From: Phytophthora colocasiae
Taxonomy: Eukaryota > Oomycota > Peronosporomycetes > Peronosporales > Peronosporaceae
Length of the DNA: 64,000 nucleotides
Direction of reading: 5' to 3'
Assembly (NCBI GenBank): GCA_018806915.1
Contig: JAGKQI010000091.1
Coordinates: 2,356,001 to 2,420,000, forward strand
Shown piece by piece: positions 10,205 to 21,261 of this stretch (the first letter of the stretch is position 1; the number at the start of each line of letters is the position of its first letter). The notes beneath the pieces were generated by a model. It had not been told where the DNA came from. It made no database searches and saw nothing but the letters and a program-made list of their open reading frames with translations. Position numbers and translations under genes: made by a program.

Positions 10205-10795
10205 CGTTCTACATTGGGTATTTCGCCTTCACCGCGACGCTGGACGAAGACGGATCTGCCCAACTCGGATTCTTTATGACATCGGACTGCTCCGTAACTC
10301 CAAGCTCTGGAAGTTCAACGGATATCGGAGGGATATCTGTTGCTACCGCACAATAGAGACTGCGTCGTGTGGACCGGTGGACTACAGTTCATACATGTAC
10401 GACAACACCGGGAACACTCGATGGTATAGCAGCCACACTTACGACGACAGGGTCTCAGTATTGGAGCCAACATTGGGGTCGTGTGTGGTGCAGTAGTGTT
10501 CTACTTCTTGTCGTAGCGGGGTGATCTTCTACCGACGAAAGAACAAGGGGAAGAAAGGAGGCCAATGGACCACCACGTTGCCTTCTGGTGACTTGACCTT
10601 GACTTCCCTTGAAGCTGTAATGAGCGGCTAGACTGGACTTTGGAACGACGATGTCATCACTGCTAAGTGGGTCCCTCGTAATAAGGTGAAAGTGAAGAAA
10701 CTCCTCAGTCGTGGAGCTTATTGCAGAAGTTTACACTGGGGGTCTTCAATGACAACAAGTCGCTGTCGAGATGCTGCTTGCTTCAACACGTGGAA
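10190..10795 (+). pseudogene. Captured TKL receptor-like kinase fragment in C1 (antisense to element)
   Basis: Opposite to the element's sense, three nearby frames join into an extracellular segment (YFAFTATLDEDGSAQLGF; DICCYRTIETASCGPVDYSS; YMYDNTGNTRWYSSHTYDD), a transmembrane helix (IGVVCGAVVFYFL then VVAGVIFYRRK, separated by a frameshift), a basic stop-transfer stretch (NKGKKGG), a juxtamembrane part (LWNDDVITAKWVPRNKVKVK) and the start of a kinase N-lobe (KLLSRGAY, then EVYTG). That layout is typical of oomycete TKL kinases. It has an internal stop, frameshifts, a one-base insertion in the glycine loop compared with C2, and ends after the third strand. It is not a functional kinase. Its place between LTR and gag points to capture by the element. 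Confidence 0.75.
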
Positions 10796-10950
10796 TCTGC
10801 CAATTTGAATGCAGTGAAGCTACGGAGAAACGTATTTCTGTCTGATGCATCGCGTTGCACTTTGTACAAGCGTTTTTTTTCAGTCGATCGCAGTAAACAG
10901 CACTGGTGTCAACAAGCAACATGGACGTGTTTTCAAAAATTTGTACGCCG
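10796..10950. other. Unassigned 155-bp segment between kinase fragment and LTR in C1
   Basis: Mirrored at 14893-15047 in C2. It contains a T run and no recognised coding match; the kinase similarity stops just before it. It may be leader sequence of the element. Confidence 0.4.
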
Positions 10951-11726
10951 TGTGATCTCCACCCATTCAACCCCCTTAGATGGAGATCAGGTAACGTAGA
11001 AACCTGAAAGGACCCGCCTATTCCGTATCCTAGTTGGATCGTTTGTTTTGTCTCTAGCGGTAGCCCATTTCATATAGCTCGTTTGGACAGGCTCTGGAAA
11101 CTAGACAGACGTTTTCAGAGTGCAAGGTAGACTGTTATATATAGCCGATTGTATTGGTTTATATTTTCCCTCTATACTAGAGGGTGGTGCGCGAACGTAA
11201 AGGGATACCAGACAGACCAGGTGTCTGGTAGCAAGTCCCTAGTTGACCTGGAGTGTTAGCCCACCGTTCAAGGGCCTCCAAAGAATAGGAACGGCTTTAT
11301 ATATTTGTATATTTTCGAACTCTGTATATTGGTTGTTTATCTCTAAAAGTCAGGTATCTCGGTTCTGGATTTGTGATATTCAGACACCGATTTCAGACTT
11401 TCTCTGGTATATTAACCTCTTCTCGACCGCCGACTTCCTGGAAACCATCTCGGTTCCCAGAGATTCCGACTCCCGAACGCTCCTGGAAGGATTTCCTGAA
11501 TACCGATACCAGACACCAAGGGAACTCCAACTTCTCTTCACAATACATTCTCAGACTCCGGCAAGGGTCATATTTCCGAAGACAACGAACCCACGAGGAT
11601 ACCGCAAGGTACCACACGCCCAACCTACCGTTGTACGGCTCTGAAAACCACTTTTCAGTAGTCGTATAACTAGGGTTCACTATACGCCCCCTGCTCCGCG
11701 ACCAAAGTTTCACCGACTTCGCGACA
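10951..11726 (-). repeat. 5' LTR of C1 (family 2 LTR)
   Basis: Minus-strand start TGTCGCGAAGTCGGTGAAAC at 11726 and end near GATCACA at 10951, 776 bp. The same LTR is at 14117-14892 and 21789-22563; a diverged one is split between 37592-37690 and 44113-44404. It contains TATATATA-rich stretches and an internal palindrome around ACCAGACAGACCAGGTGTC. The exact inner end is inferred from where copies diverge. Confidence 0.85.
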
Positions 11727-14023
11727 GTTCCACGTCCGTATAATTCAATCGTGCGAAGGCTCTCAAGATTCAAGCATGGCGTGTAGAAGTTATCAGTATT
11801 CACTATTCGCTGCGAGCCCTGAAGTGATGCTGTCACCTCGGGACGAACTTCTGAGGACTGCGCCACTAACTGCTCCATTTTGCCTTTTTTTTTAGCTACT
11901 GAGACAACGCCACCCATACGGACGCCCAAATCAGTCGAGCAATGTAGTTTGAAGTCGACGACAAACCACGCTGTTGAGCAACAACACATGTAGAATTTAA
12001 AATTATATTTCCCTGTAGGCTTTTTGGGTTGTAGACTAGGATATGACGAGAAAACCGTGAGCGATATGCGACGCTGGCTTCGTCGACGGCCACATTCCGA
12101 CCAACAATCACATGACGGGAGCAACGTGATTTCAAAATATTGATCAGTGGCCGGATACGAGCAGCAGGGTCTCGTTGAATATCCGCAATCCGCAGGCGTG
12201 ACACTCGATCGAAAGCGTAGGTTTTGGCGTATATAGAGGAACCTTCTTCACGTCATCACTATTCCTAAACTACCCCGTCGGGACCCTGGTAAATCGATTC
12301 TTCATCATTCCAATAATTCCTCATTTCACCCTTATCGTAGAGCGTCTTGAACCAAAGAATACCAAGAAACTTCATGAGATCCTCCAAACTTATGGGCATG
12401 GGCGAATGGTTCCACCGCGTACTCGTTCGAAAATACGACAACTTGCTTCCAAAACGACAAAGGAATAAAAGCAAAAACCGCGGATGTTGCAGAATGCCCA
12501 AAATATTCGCGGCTTTCTTGGCGAAGCATGCTTGTCGTAGAACCGTTTGCGTTCGAGTACAACCCAGTTGGCTGTTCTAGTGAATCAGTTGCTGAAAACG
12601 TCATCGACTGGATTTCTTCTGTTTCCCCTGGGCTTAGTGGAATCTGCAGTTCCTTTCGACTACGAAAAGCGGACCACTCACGATACGACTCGCTGTCCAA
12701 TTCTTCAAATTCATCAGTCAGAGCTGGAATGTTCGATAGCTGGGGAACCATACTGCATAGTGAGAGCCATGGCTAATCAATCTGCAAATTATTCTTCTTT
12801 AGCATCGCAAATTGCTTAATTCCGCGGATGATAACTTCCTCTTGCACAACATGAACATGGTCCTTAGTACGGAACGCTGTGTTTGTCCAGTGAAGTTAAA
12901 AAGAAGCCGAAGGTACGCTTACACCATCGGGGGAACAACAAACCTGCGAGCGACATCAACAGGTTTTGAGCTTATGATGCTGTAAAGTGCAACAACGCCG
13001 ATCAAGTATGAAGCACCAACATCACTGTATCGAACGTTTGGCATCCATGAGTCTTCGGCAGGAGATAACGCAACGCTAGCATTGACGTACTTCTCGGCAG
13101 CCGCCCGTGCTCTATGTACCAGTTCTTTCTTCACAATACTGACCGCACTTTTTCTGTTAAGTCTTTTTGGGAGAGGTTTTGGTTTTGTTGAGTCATTGGC
13201 GGTGTTTCTGTGTGTTGGGTGACTCTCGGTCTCGATCCGATCGCACCGAGACAGGTATCGTTGTCTTTGACACCCGAATACTTGAATCCATAGCTGTCGC
13301 CGTTCCTAGTGAGGCTTGTTGTGGTCCTGCAGCGTCGTTCATGATACATGACATAAAAATCGCCGGCGATTTTTATGCCAAAGTTGCCTCTCCTGTTGGT
13401 AAGGTTGTAGCTCGTGTGTAACATAGCTTACTACAGCAACAGCAGTCACCAAAGTTTTGTGCTCATCGGAATCTCGATGTAAGAAAGGTCTTGGATCCGG
13501 CCAAAACCATGACGTCTCACGTGAAACTCTGAAATCCACATATCCTCAGGGAAGACGGAGGGACACCGCCACTTAATGTAGTCGCCGGTCGCTGCAGCAG
13601 CCTTCTGGAAAGCATCAGCACTAGGCTTCGTCGTCGGCCACATATACTCGATGCTTGGCGGAACGACCTTGCCTGTGTCCATATCTCTCCAGCGGCGGAA
13701 CTCACGACGCACATACTTCAGAGCTCGTTCCCCGTCAAGCTACTCAGCCCTCCCAGACTCACCGGACGGTGTCTTCAAAGAATCTTCGGACTTGATCGCC
13801 GTGTCATCAGACATTCTTCAGCAGGCTGGTCATCGACCGCCGGTTCTGGGGCGCTCACACTCTCAGCTGCCTTCCTCTCTCGTGCAGCTTTCCTCTTCTC
13901 GCGGGCCGCCTTCTGGATAGCATCCAAGTCTGGTTGCTTCTCAGGCGACAAATCTTGCAGACGCGTCGGAGCACTCCGACCACGACCACGGCGTCATTTT
14001 CTCGTAGATCCCGGTGTAGCCAT
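11727..14023 (-). pseudogene. Degenerate piggyBac-like transposase, truncated by C1
   Basis: On the minus strand, frames broken by stops and frameshifts give: a basic N-terminus (MATPGSTRK at 14023, then SAPTRLQDLSPEKQ), unassigned middle parts (WISEFHVRRHGFGRIQDLSY), then clear transposase similarity: FWKQVVVFSNEYA, ISLEDLMKFLGILWFKTLYD and MRNYW near 12300-12430; RHVIVGRNVAVDEASVAYRS with the first catalytic Asp near 12090; YNFKFYMCCC; and IVNTDNFYTPCLNLESL with the second catalytic Asp near 11800. The frame ends at YGRGTV where the C1 LTR begins, so the third Asp and C-terminus lie beyond C1. Assignment of the DDE part is solid; the N-terminal part could belong to something else. Confidence 0.75.
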
Positions 14024-14116
14024 CTTGAATTTAGACGCTTGACAGGAAACTTTCTCTTCTTGTACTCTCAAATCCGGTGATATCACGATTCCAAAGATCC
14101 AGGCACGCGCACCAGT
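14024..14116. other. Short non-coding flank between piggyBac relic and C2
   Basis: Ninety-three bases separate the possible piggyBac start from the C2 LTR. I see no terminal inverted repeat or TTAA that I could assign with confidence. Confidence 0.3.
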
Positions 14117-14892
14117 TGTCGCGAAGTCGGTGAAACTTTGGTCGCGGAGCAGGGGGGCGTATAGTGAACCCTAGTTATACGACTACTGAAAAGGGGTTTT
14201 CAGAGCCGTACAATGGTAGGTTGGCGTGTGGTACCTTGCGGTATCCTCGTGGGTTCGTTGTCTTCGGAAATATGACCCTCGCCGGAGTCTGAGAATGTAT
14301 CGTGACGAGAAGTTGGAGTTTCCTTGGAGTCTGGTATCGGTATTCAGGAAATCCTTCCAGGAGCGTTCGGGAGTCGGAATCTCTGGGAACCGAGATGGTT
14401 TCCAGGAAGTCGGCGGTCGAGAAGAGGTTAATATACCAGAGAAAGTCTGAAATCGGTGTCTGAATGTCACAAATCCAGAACCGAGATACCTGACTTTTAG
14501 AGATAAACAACCAATATACAGAGTTCAGGAATATACAAATATATAAAGCCGTTCCTATTCTTTGGAGGCCCTTGAACGGTGGGCTAACACTCCAGGTCAA
14601 CTAGGGACTTGCTACCAGACACCTGGTCTGTCTGGTATCCCTTTACGTTCGCGCACCACCCTCTAGTATAGAGGGAAAATATAAACCAATACAATCGGCT
14701 ATATATAACAGTCTACCTTGCACTCTGAAAACGTCTGTCTAGTTTCCAGAGCCTGTCCAAACGAGCTATATGAAATGGGCTACCGCTAGAGACAAAACAA
14801 ACGATCCAACTAGGATACGGAATAGGCGGGTCCTTTCAGGTTTCTACGTTACCTGATCTCCATCTAAGGGGGTTGAATGGGTGGAGATCACA
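14117..14892 (+). repeat. 5' LTR of C2
   Basis: 776 bp, starting TGTCGCGAAGTCGG and ending near GATCACA, mirror of 10951-11726. Small differences from the C1 copy are visible (for example GTTCAGGAATATAC against GTTCGAAAATATAC). Confidence 0.87.
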
Positions 14893-15047
14893 CGGCGTAC
14901 AAATTTTTGAAAACACGTCCATGTTGCTTGTTGACACCAGTGCTGTTTACTGCGATCGACTGAAAAAAAACGCTTGTACAAAGTGCAACGCGATGCATCA
15001 GACAGAAATCCGTTTCTGCGTAGCTTCCCTGCATTCAAATTGGCAGA

Positions 15048-15653
15048 TTCCACGTGTTGAAGCAAGCAGCATCTCGACAGCGACTTGTTGTCATTGAAGA
15101 CCCCCAGTGTAAACTTCGCAATAAGCTCCACGACTGAGGAGTTTCTTCACTTTCACCTTATTACGAGGGACCCACTTAGCAGTGATGACATCGTCGTTCC
15201 AAAGTCCAGTCTAGCCGCTCATTACAGCTTCAAGGGAAGTCAAGGTCAAGTCACCAGAAGGCAACGTGGTGGTCCATTGGCCTCCTTTCTTCCCCTTGTT
15301 CTTTCGTCGGTAGAAGATAACCCCCGCTACGACAAGAAGTAGAACACTACTGCACCACACACGACCCCAATGTTGGCTCCAATACTGAGACCCCCGTCGT
15401 CGTAAGTGTGGCTGCTATACCATCGAGTGTTCCCGGTGTTGTCGTACATGTATGAACTGTAGTCCACCGGTCCACACGACGCAGTCTCTATTGTGCGGTA
15501 GCAACAGATATCCCTCCGATATCCGTTGAACTTCCAGAGCTTGGAGTTACGGAGCAGTCCGATGTCATAAAGAATCCGAGTTGGGCAGATCCGTCTTCGT
15601 CCAGCGTCGCGGTGAAGGCGAAATACCCAATGTAGAACGTTGACGGCACTAGA
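15048..15653 (-). pseudogene. Captured TKL receptor-like kinase fragment in C2
   Basis: Mirror of 10190-10795. In this copy the glycine loop is readable in one frame: KLLSRGAYCEVYTGGLQ, a stop, then QQVAVEMLL. Two key residues differ from an active kinase: a loop Gly is Cys, and the strand-3 Lys that holds ATP (VAVK) is Glu (VAVE). The upstream JM stretch GQWTTTLPSGDLTLTSLEAV and the helix are as in C1, with a stop before TGLWNDD. The fragment ends within the N-lobe, so about 90 percent of the kinase domain is absent. Both copies sit at the same place in the element, so the capture preceded duplication. Confidence 0.78.
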
Positions 15654-18253
15654 GTGTGTAGCTGTTCTTCAGACAATGCTGTACGAGGCGGGCTTTGAAT
15701 TACAGAACCTCCTCCCGACATGGTCTCAGACGCAGGCGTCAGCTGTCTTCGAGTCTCAAGTACGCAGTCTGGCGTCCGAACTTCAGAGTCGACTCGCTGT
15801 GGAATTGGATCTGCCTCCACTCGGAGCGAAAGTCACCAGAGCCACCACCAAAGTGTGAAGAGTGAAGACCTTCTAAGACCATCGTCCCGACGCTTGAGTT
15901 CCATCGCGTCGAGCCGTACGAAGTCTGAAGCTCGAAGTTCTCAGAGATCAGGACCTGCCCAGATCGAGTTGAACGTCATGAGGCAACAACAGGAGTGGCA
16001 AAGCCGGATGGAGCAAGCGCAGATGGAGATCTTGGCCCGAGAACGCTTGGTGTCCATGGAACGCGATCGTCGTCGAGAACAACGTGACTTGGAGGCGAGA
16101 CGCGAGGTTCAGACACTCACTGAGCGATTGTTGAAGTCCGAAAACGCGAGGCTGGAGGCTGAGAGACGCGCCGAGACGCCGAAGAACGCAGAAGTCTGGT
16201 ATCTGAGAGCAAACTCAGGAATCGCAGCGCGGCAGAGTTGGAACCTCTGAAAACGGAGCTCTGGAACTCTGAAAACCAACGTCTGTAATCAGAGTTTGCT
16301 GAACGCTGGCGACAAAGAGAGGCTGAGACCGAAGCCGAACGTGCACGTGCGACTGACGAGATGAAACGAGACTGGATTTCTCAAATGGAAGCTTTACAGC
16401 AGCGAATGAAAGTCATGGAAGCCGAGCGCGACAAGGAGAAAGAAAATTCTCAGAACATGCAACGGATCCAAGCCGGTCAGTGAGAAACCTTAGAGCGACA
16501 TTATCCCAAGTTCAAGAGACGCGAAGGGTCGGTCACCCTGATTCAGCAACTGCAAACCAAGTGTTCAAATACCGGGGACTCTGAAGTTGCAACTATGTAC
16601 CCAGTATCCGAGTCAGGAATCAGAAGTGACGCAAGTGGGGTTAGGGTTGAACCCATGTCGCACTCACCGGCTCTCAAGAAGAGGTTGCAACCTTCCAGCA
16701 AGCTGCCCCTGCACGAAGCAGGGCAACGAAGCGAGTGAAGGCTGAGGGGAATGGCGCTGCCAATACGACTGCTACAGCAACTCAAGTGACTCAAGTGACC
16801 CCGGTGACAGAGGCCAAGGGTGATACCAGACATACATCAACTCCACGCCGCGGAGGGCGGAAGCCAGACGGCCTAATGGAGACTGAGGAGCATCTCGCAG
16901 AGAGAAACGCCATGGTAGAGCGACAGAGTCTGGTGGAGACTCTGATGACTCGAGTTCAGACTCTGCGAGCTCGTCATCAGAGAACTCGGAGCCAGGTGAA
17001 GTGGTAAATCTGACAGCAGCAACTCAAGCGCAGGCCGGAACCACACTTCTGACCCTGAGGCCTTTCATGAACTCTAACAACCTCGGAGAATTCGACCCCA
17101 GAGCTACGCTCAGGGAACGCGTCCACTGGTGATAGCGGTTTACGAATATGGCTTCTCAAGGAGGGTGGTCGACTAAGACGCGCATCCAGGAACTTAAGTT
17201 GAAGCTCCCCGTGTCTGCGCGAGACTGGTTTAACCAGCTTCCCAAAAGTGTGTCCCGTGACTGGAAAGAGCTGTCTTCAGAGTTCAAGAAACGTTATTGC
17301 AAAGCTCGGTCATCGTATTCCGAGAGGTATTTTACGATGGCTATGAAGGACTCTGAGACTCCGCTTGAATTTTTCTACCGACTTAATTCTGCCGCTGGGA
17401 AAGCTGACATCGATTTCAGAAAGTCATCCAAGCGTCTTGAGAAGCATGTGTTGCGATTCATCACAAAGCTGAAGGATGCTCGTCTGAAAACTTCGTTGCA
17501 AGGTCAGAGATTTCGACGGATTTCAGACTAGGAGTACGCCTTGCAGCAAGATGAAGATGTATGGCAAACTGGTGACCAAGAGATGACCCCTGCCAAGTCT
17601 CGAGACTTTCCGGGCTGACAACATTCCGCGAGGACAGTTCAAGCCCAAGCGTGTGAATCGGACTTACGTCGCAAGAGATGTGGATTCCGAAGATTATGAC
17701 TCTGAAAAATCTGACCACCATAAGGAATATCTGAAATCCAATCAGGATACCAGGGATCAGACTGGTGATTCCAGACTTCCAAGTGCGACTTTAGAATCTG
17801 CCCGCGATGGAGATACGTCACAAGCTTCTTCGGGCAATTCGATGACCCCACCAAGTGCAGATTGGATGCAGTCTTCTGACGAATGAAGTATATCGAGTGA
17901 TGGATAATATGGGATGGCCGCCGCCCCAGTCCCCGTGACCAGAGGCGTCATGAGAGTAGTGGCTACTGGAATAAGTTCTGTGAAAAATGTCATCGCTCAG
18001 GACACTCAGAGGAAGATTGCTGGTGAGGTGTCACGTGTGATCGATGCCAGGAGAAAGGACACCCGAGTCGAATGTGTCGGTTGCCACCCTGTGAAGTATG
18101 TGGAAGCGTGCACCCTGGAAAACCTGTGAAGATTTGAAAACTCTGGAAGCACTCAAGCAACTCGCTCGACAAGGTGCAATCAAGGACATGCCGAACCACC
18201 TACGGGAGAAACTCCTGGGTGATGAGGCAGACTCTGGGAAGCCGTTAAACTAA
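15640..18253 (+). pseudogene. C2 gag, broken into several frames
   Basis: Frames in order: an N-terminal piece (15640-15858, PTWSQTQASAVFESQVRSLA), the coiled coil (15720-16250 and on to about 16480), the linker (16735-17007), the Gag-like helical domain (17148-17531, here with SETPLEFFYRL where C1 has Lys), an Asp/Ser-rich stretch (17653-17886) and a CCHC knuckle CEKCHRSGHSEEDC near 17970, ending GDEADSGKPLN at the TAA of 18251. Breaks are the same as in C1. The N-terminal piece overlaps the end of the captured kinase segment, so the true gag start cannot be fixed. Confidence 0.82.
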
Positions 18254-18363
18254 TGTGCCCGTCGGATGGGGATCCGAAACGCGCCGGGCAAGGCGTTACC
18301 CCAAAGTTGTGTGTTCTAGTGTTTGTAGGACCTGAGCTGAGAAAGACAAGATAACAACCAACA

Positions 18364-19285
18364 ATGCATGACTACTTTTGTCCAAGAATCAACTCAGGAA
18401 ACAAGCTACCTGAGATCTCTGAAAACGCCGACCCGACACCAGACGACACAGTGTCGTTCAAATTGGAGGATGGCGCCCAATGTTATGGCTGGTGGGGGGA
18501 TAATTATCCCGATCGTTCGAAGCAAGATGTGGTGATGATGCATGGTGCTGTAAATGATCACCGAACCAAGATTCTACTGGATACTGGTGCGACCACAAAC
18601 ATTCTGAGTTACGACTTTGCGCGTAAGCTCGGACTCAGACTTAAGTCGCACAAGCAGACCAAGGTGTCGGGGATGGGTGGCGTTCCAACATACATCGGTG
18701 CCAGCGCTGAGATCAAGTTGACCCTTGGGCCAAGAGTGGTATACATTGTGGATGTTTGGGTCGCGAATATTGGTGAAGGAATTGACGTGCTTTTGGGAAT
18801 GGGTTTTATGTTTGCTGCTGGAGTAAGGATTAGCGCTCGGGAAGGTCTGGTGTCGCTACCGGACGAGGTAGTGGTGATGATGTGCAATTGGGAACCTGGT
18901 GATCACATTGGTCGTAACAGGTCAGTTAGACCAAGTGAGGCTGTTCGTCTGAGTCCGGGTGAAGAATTCATTATTCGGAACGACTATGGACCAACGAACC
19001 CCCAACGGGAAGTTGTGTGGGCTGGACGCGGTGATCGCTGGGTCTCAGCTGATTTACGCGGCTCGCTCCTGGCCTGTGGCAGTTCGCGTGGTAAATATTT
19101 CTGATAAGAATACGTGGGTCAATGAACTCTCTGATGTCGCGAGGATCGAGGAGTATGGTTTCTTCCCGAGGCATGGACGTTTCGTGCGTCCAGGTTCCGC
19201 CGCTTATCGTGACTGGGAAGTTCTGATTCTAGAAAGCACCCCGTCACCAGAGACTAAGAGGCGTATGAAGCGAGAGGCGGAGTAG
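18364..19285 (+). pseudogene. C2 aspartic protease and linker
   Basis: A 246-codon frame from 18364 has the retropepsin active site LLDTGATTNI near residue 75 and LLGMGFMFAAG near residue 143. The frame shifts into 18959-19285, which ends ESTPSPETKRRMKREAE. In the related element D the protease frame is likewise followed by a separate linker frame, so the break may be ancestral. The domain would process Gag-Pol. The upstream 110 bp (18254-18363) hold no ORF. Confidence 0.9.
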
Positions 19286-19656
19286 GAGGCTTTGATGCCG
19301 CAACCCCCGTGTGTGGATCATCCAGATTATCCGTGGCCGACTGAGATACTACAACGACCAAGGTTCGACAACGCTCGAGTGCAGTTTGTGAGACCAGACT
19401 CACCACCGACCGTGAAACGAGTGCGCTTCGCCCTGGATGCATCCCCCAGACAGATGTTGGTTACCACGGTGGATTAACGGGAAGTGCGGATATCAGTACA
19501 GGTACCAGAGATCTAGAAGCGTTCTCTAAAAGTACTTCGCAGGAAGACTCTGGTGACACCTCCGTTGCTATCGACGGTGACGTCCTCGACCCAAAAGCTG
19601 AGTGTCTCCTCGATGGTCCTCAGACTCCTGAGTTACCCGCGGATGATTTCGACTTA

Positions 19657-21261
19657 ATGGATGAGTCTTGGAATATCCCCAATCAGGGGATGCCTAGAAC
19701 GCCTGTGGAAAAGTTACGGGTGGAATACGAGCGGTGTATGAACATTTCGAATGAAGAGTTAGACATGGAGCCAGGTGTGTATATGCGAGAAGGTACGGAA
19801 CTCCTCGCTCAATTACGCGACCAATTGGTCATGTTGCCAGAGCTGGAAGAGTTGACACCAGAGTGTGATATCGATAGCGCTGATGTTGGAGAGCCGGGAA
19901 AGACGACTCCAGAAATGGAGAAGAAACTGCGTGATATTCTGAGGCACCACAGGAAAATATTCCTGGGAGACGGCAATGCAGCGCCTGCACCGGCAAGGGG
20001 CGTGGTCTGTGATCTAGATGTGGGAGATGCCAAACCGGTAGCTCAACGTCCGAGGTCCGTCGCTCCTCACCTCATGCTGAAGGTGTACGCGATTCTGAAG
20101 AAACTTCTGGAAACTGGTTTGATCGAGTACTCCAACTCGCCATGGGCATCTCCTATCGTGATCGTTCTAAAGAAGAATGGTGTTGACATACGAATGTGCA
20201 TCGGCTATCGCATTGTGAATGGCTTTATCCAACTATCGTGTTACCCTCTGCCTCTTATTGACGACCTCCTAATCGGCTTTGAGGCTGCTATGTGATTCAT
20301 GAGCCTGGATATGGCTAGTGGCTTCTGGGCAATCAGGATGACGGAACGTGCGCGATTGATATCAGCTTTCGTTTGTCCGTTTGGACACTTTCAGTGGGTG
20401 AGAATGCCGTTCGGTCTGAAAAACGCCCCTCTTGTGTATCAAGCTATGTTGGATAATTGCCTGTGGGGATTTGTGAGACTGTCACCAGAAGAAGAAGCTG
20501 AAGTAGATGCGGAGGTTCTGGAATTTCTGCAACTCCAGCCTCAGAACTCTGAAAAACACCTTTCAGATTCTGAGAACCATACACCGATTTCAGAGATGCC
20601 AGCACTCACAAGTCAGATGACCGTTTTTCAGAGGAATATTCCTGTCCCCACATGCATGGGCCCAGTCCTGGGGAGGAGTTCGTATATCGACGACATTGCC
20701 CATGGAGCGCCGACTTGGGACCAACTGTGTGACGACTTGAATGCCCTGCTATTTAGACTTCGTTACTGGAACATTTATGTGAGCTTGCCCAAAAGCGAGT
20801 TTGGGAAGTTGTCGATACCGTACCTCTCCCACGAAATCAGTGCCGAAGGTCTGAGGGCAACGCCTAAGATCGTCAAAGGAGTTGAAGAGCTGCCATTTCC
20901 GTCTACGCTGAAGGGAGTTCAGAGTTTCATGGGAAGCCTCAATTATTACAACAAGTTTATTGAGGATTTACCAGTTATCGCTGCTACCCTCTACGAGCTC
21001 ACGGGCGAGCAGATTCGTACTGGACGAGACCTGACTCGTGCGAAAGAGGCATTCGAAATCCTGAAACGCAAAATAGTCTCTACCCCACTACTCAGACACC
21101 CAGACCGGACCAGACCGTTTGTTGTCATCCTGCATGCGAACCCTTGCGCTGCTTCGGCAGTTTTGGGACAGGAATATGAAGGAATAATTCACCCGGTCCG
21201 GTTCACAGGTCGTGTCCTGAATGATGCCGAACTCAGGTATCATACGCTGAGAAGGAGGTGA
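19657..21261 (+). pseudogene. C2 reverse transcriptase with an extra segment before YIDD
   Basis: The first frame (19657-20295) runs through an acidic linker to the RT fingers (LETGLIEYSNSPWASPIVIV, KKNGVDIRMCIGYRIVNGF) and ends at a TGA replacing the Trp of AAMWFMSLD (element D has ALWFMSLD). The second frame (20299-21261) has LDMASGFWAIRM with the first catalytic Asp, MPFGLKNAPLVYQAMLDNCL, then about 65 Ser/Glu/Gln-rich residues, then SSYIDDIAHGAP (active site at 20683-20694), the thumb and the start of RNase H (RPFVVILHANPCAASAVLGQ). The long segment between the NAP motif and the catalytic loop is not usual in Ty3 RTs and is shared at least in part by D. Confidence 0.9.

Larger units (their letters stand above)
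6490..11726 (-). mobile_element. Element C1: family 2 Ty3/gypsy copy, left arm of a large inverted repeat
   Basis: On the minus strand this reads 5' LTR (10951-11726), a captured kinase fragment, gag and protease, then is cut at 6490 by element A. It mirrors C2 base for base: position x pairs with 25843 minus x, so both arms are exactly 5,237 bp up to the insertion point. The arms differ by scattered substitutions and a few single-base indels and share all major frame breaks. It interrupts a piggyBac-like transposase gene at 11726/11727. Confidence 0.92.

Noticed and set aside
10860..10880. Poly-T run as a poly(A) tail of a retroposed gene on the minus strand
   Set aside because: Only eight or nine bases and not at the end of a recognisable cDNA; the kinase fragment is 5' not 3' coding sequence.
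13131..13740. Separate host gene in the C1-C2 spacer
   Set aside because: Frames are short, broken and on the same strand just upstream of the transposase relic; more simply the 5' part of the same dead gene.
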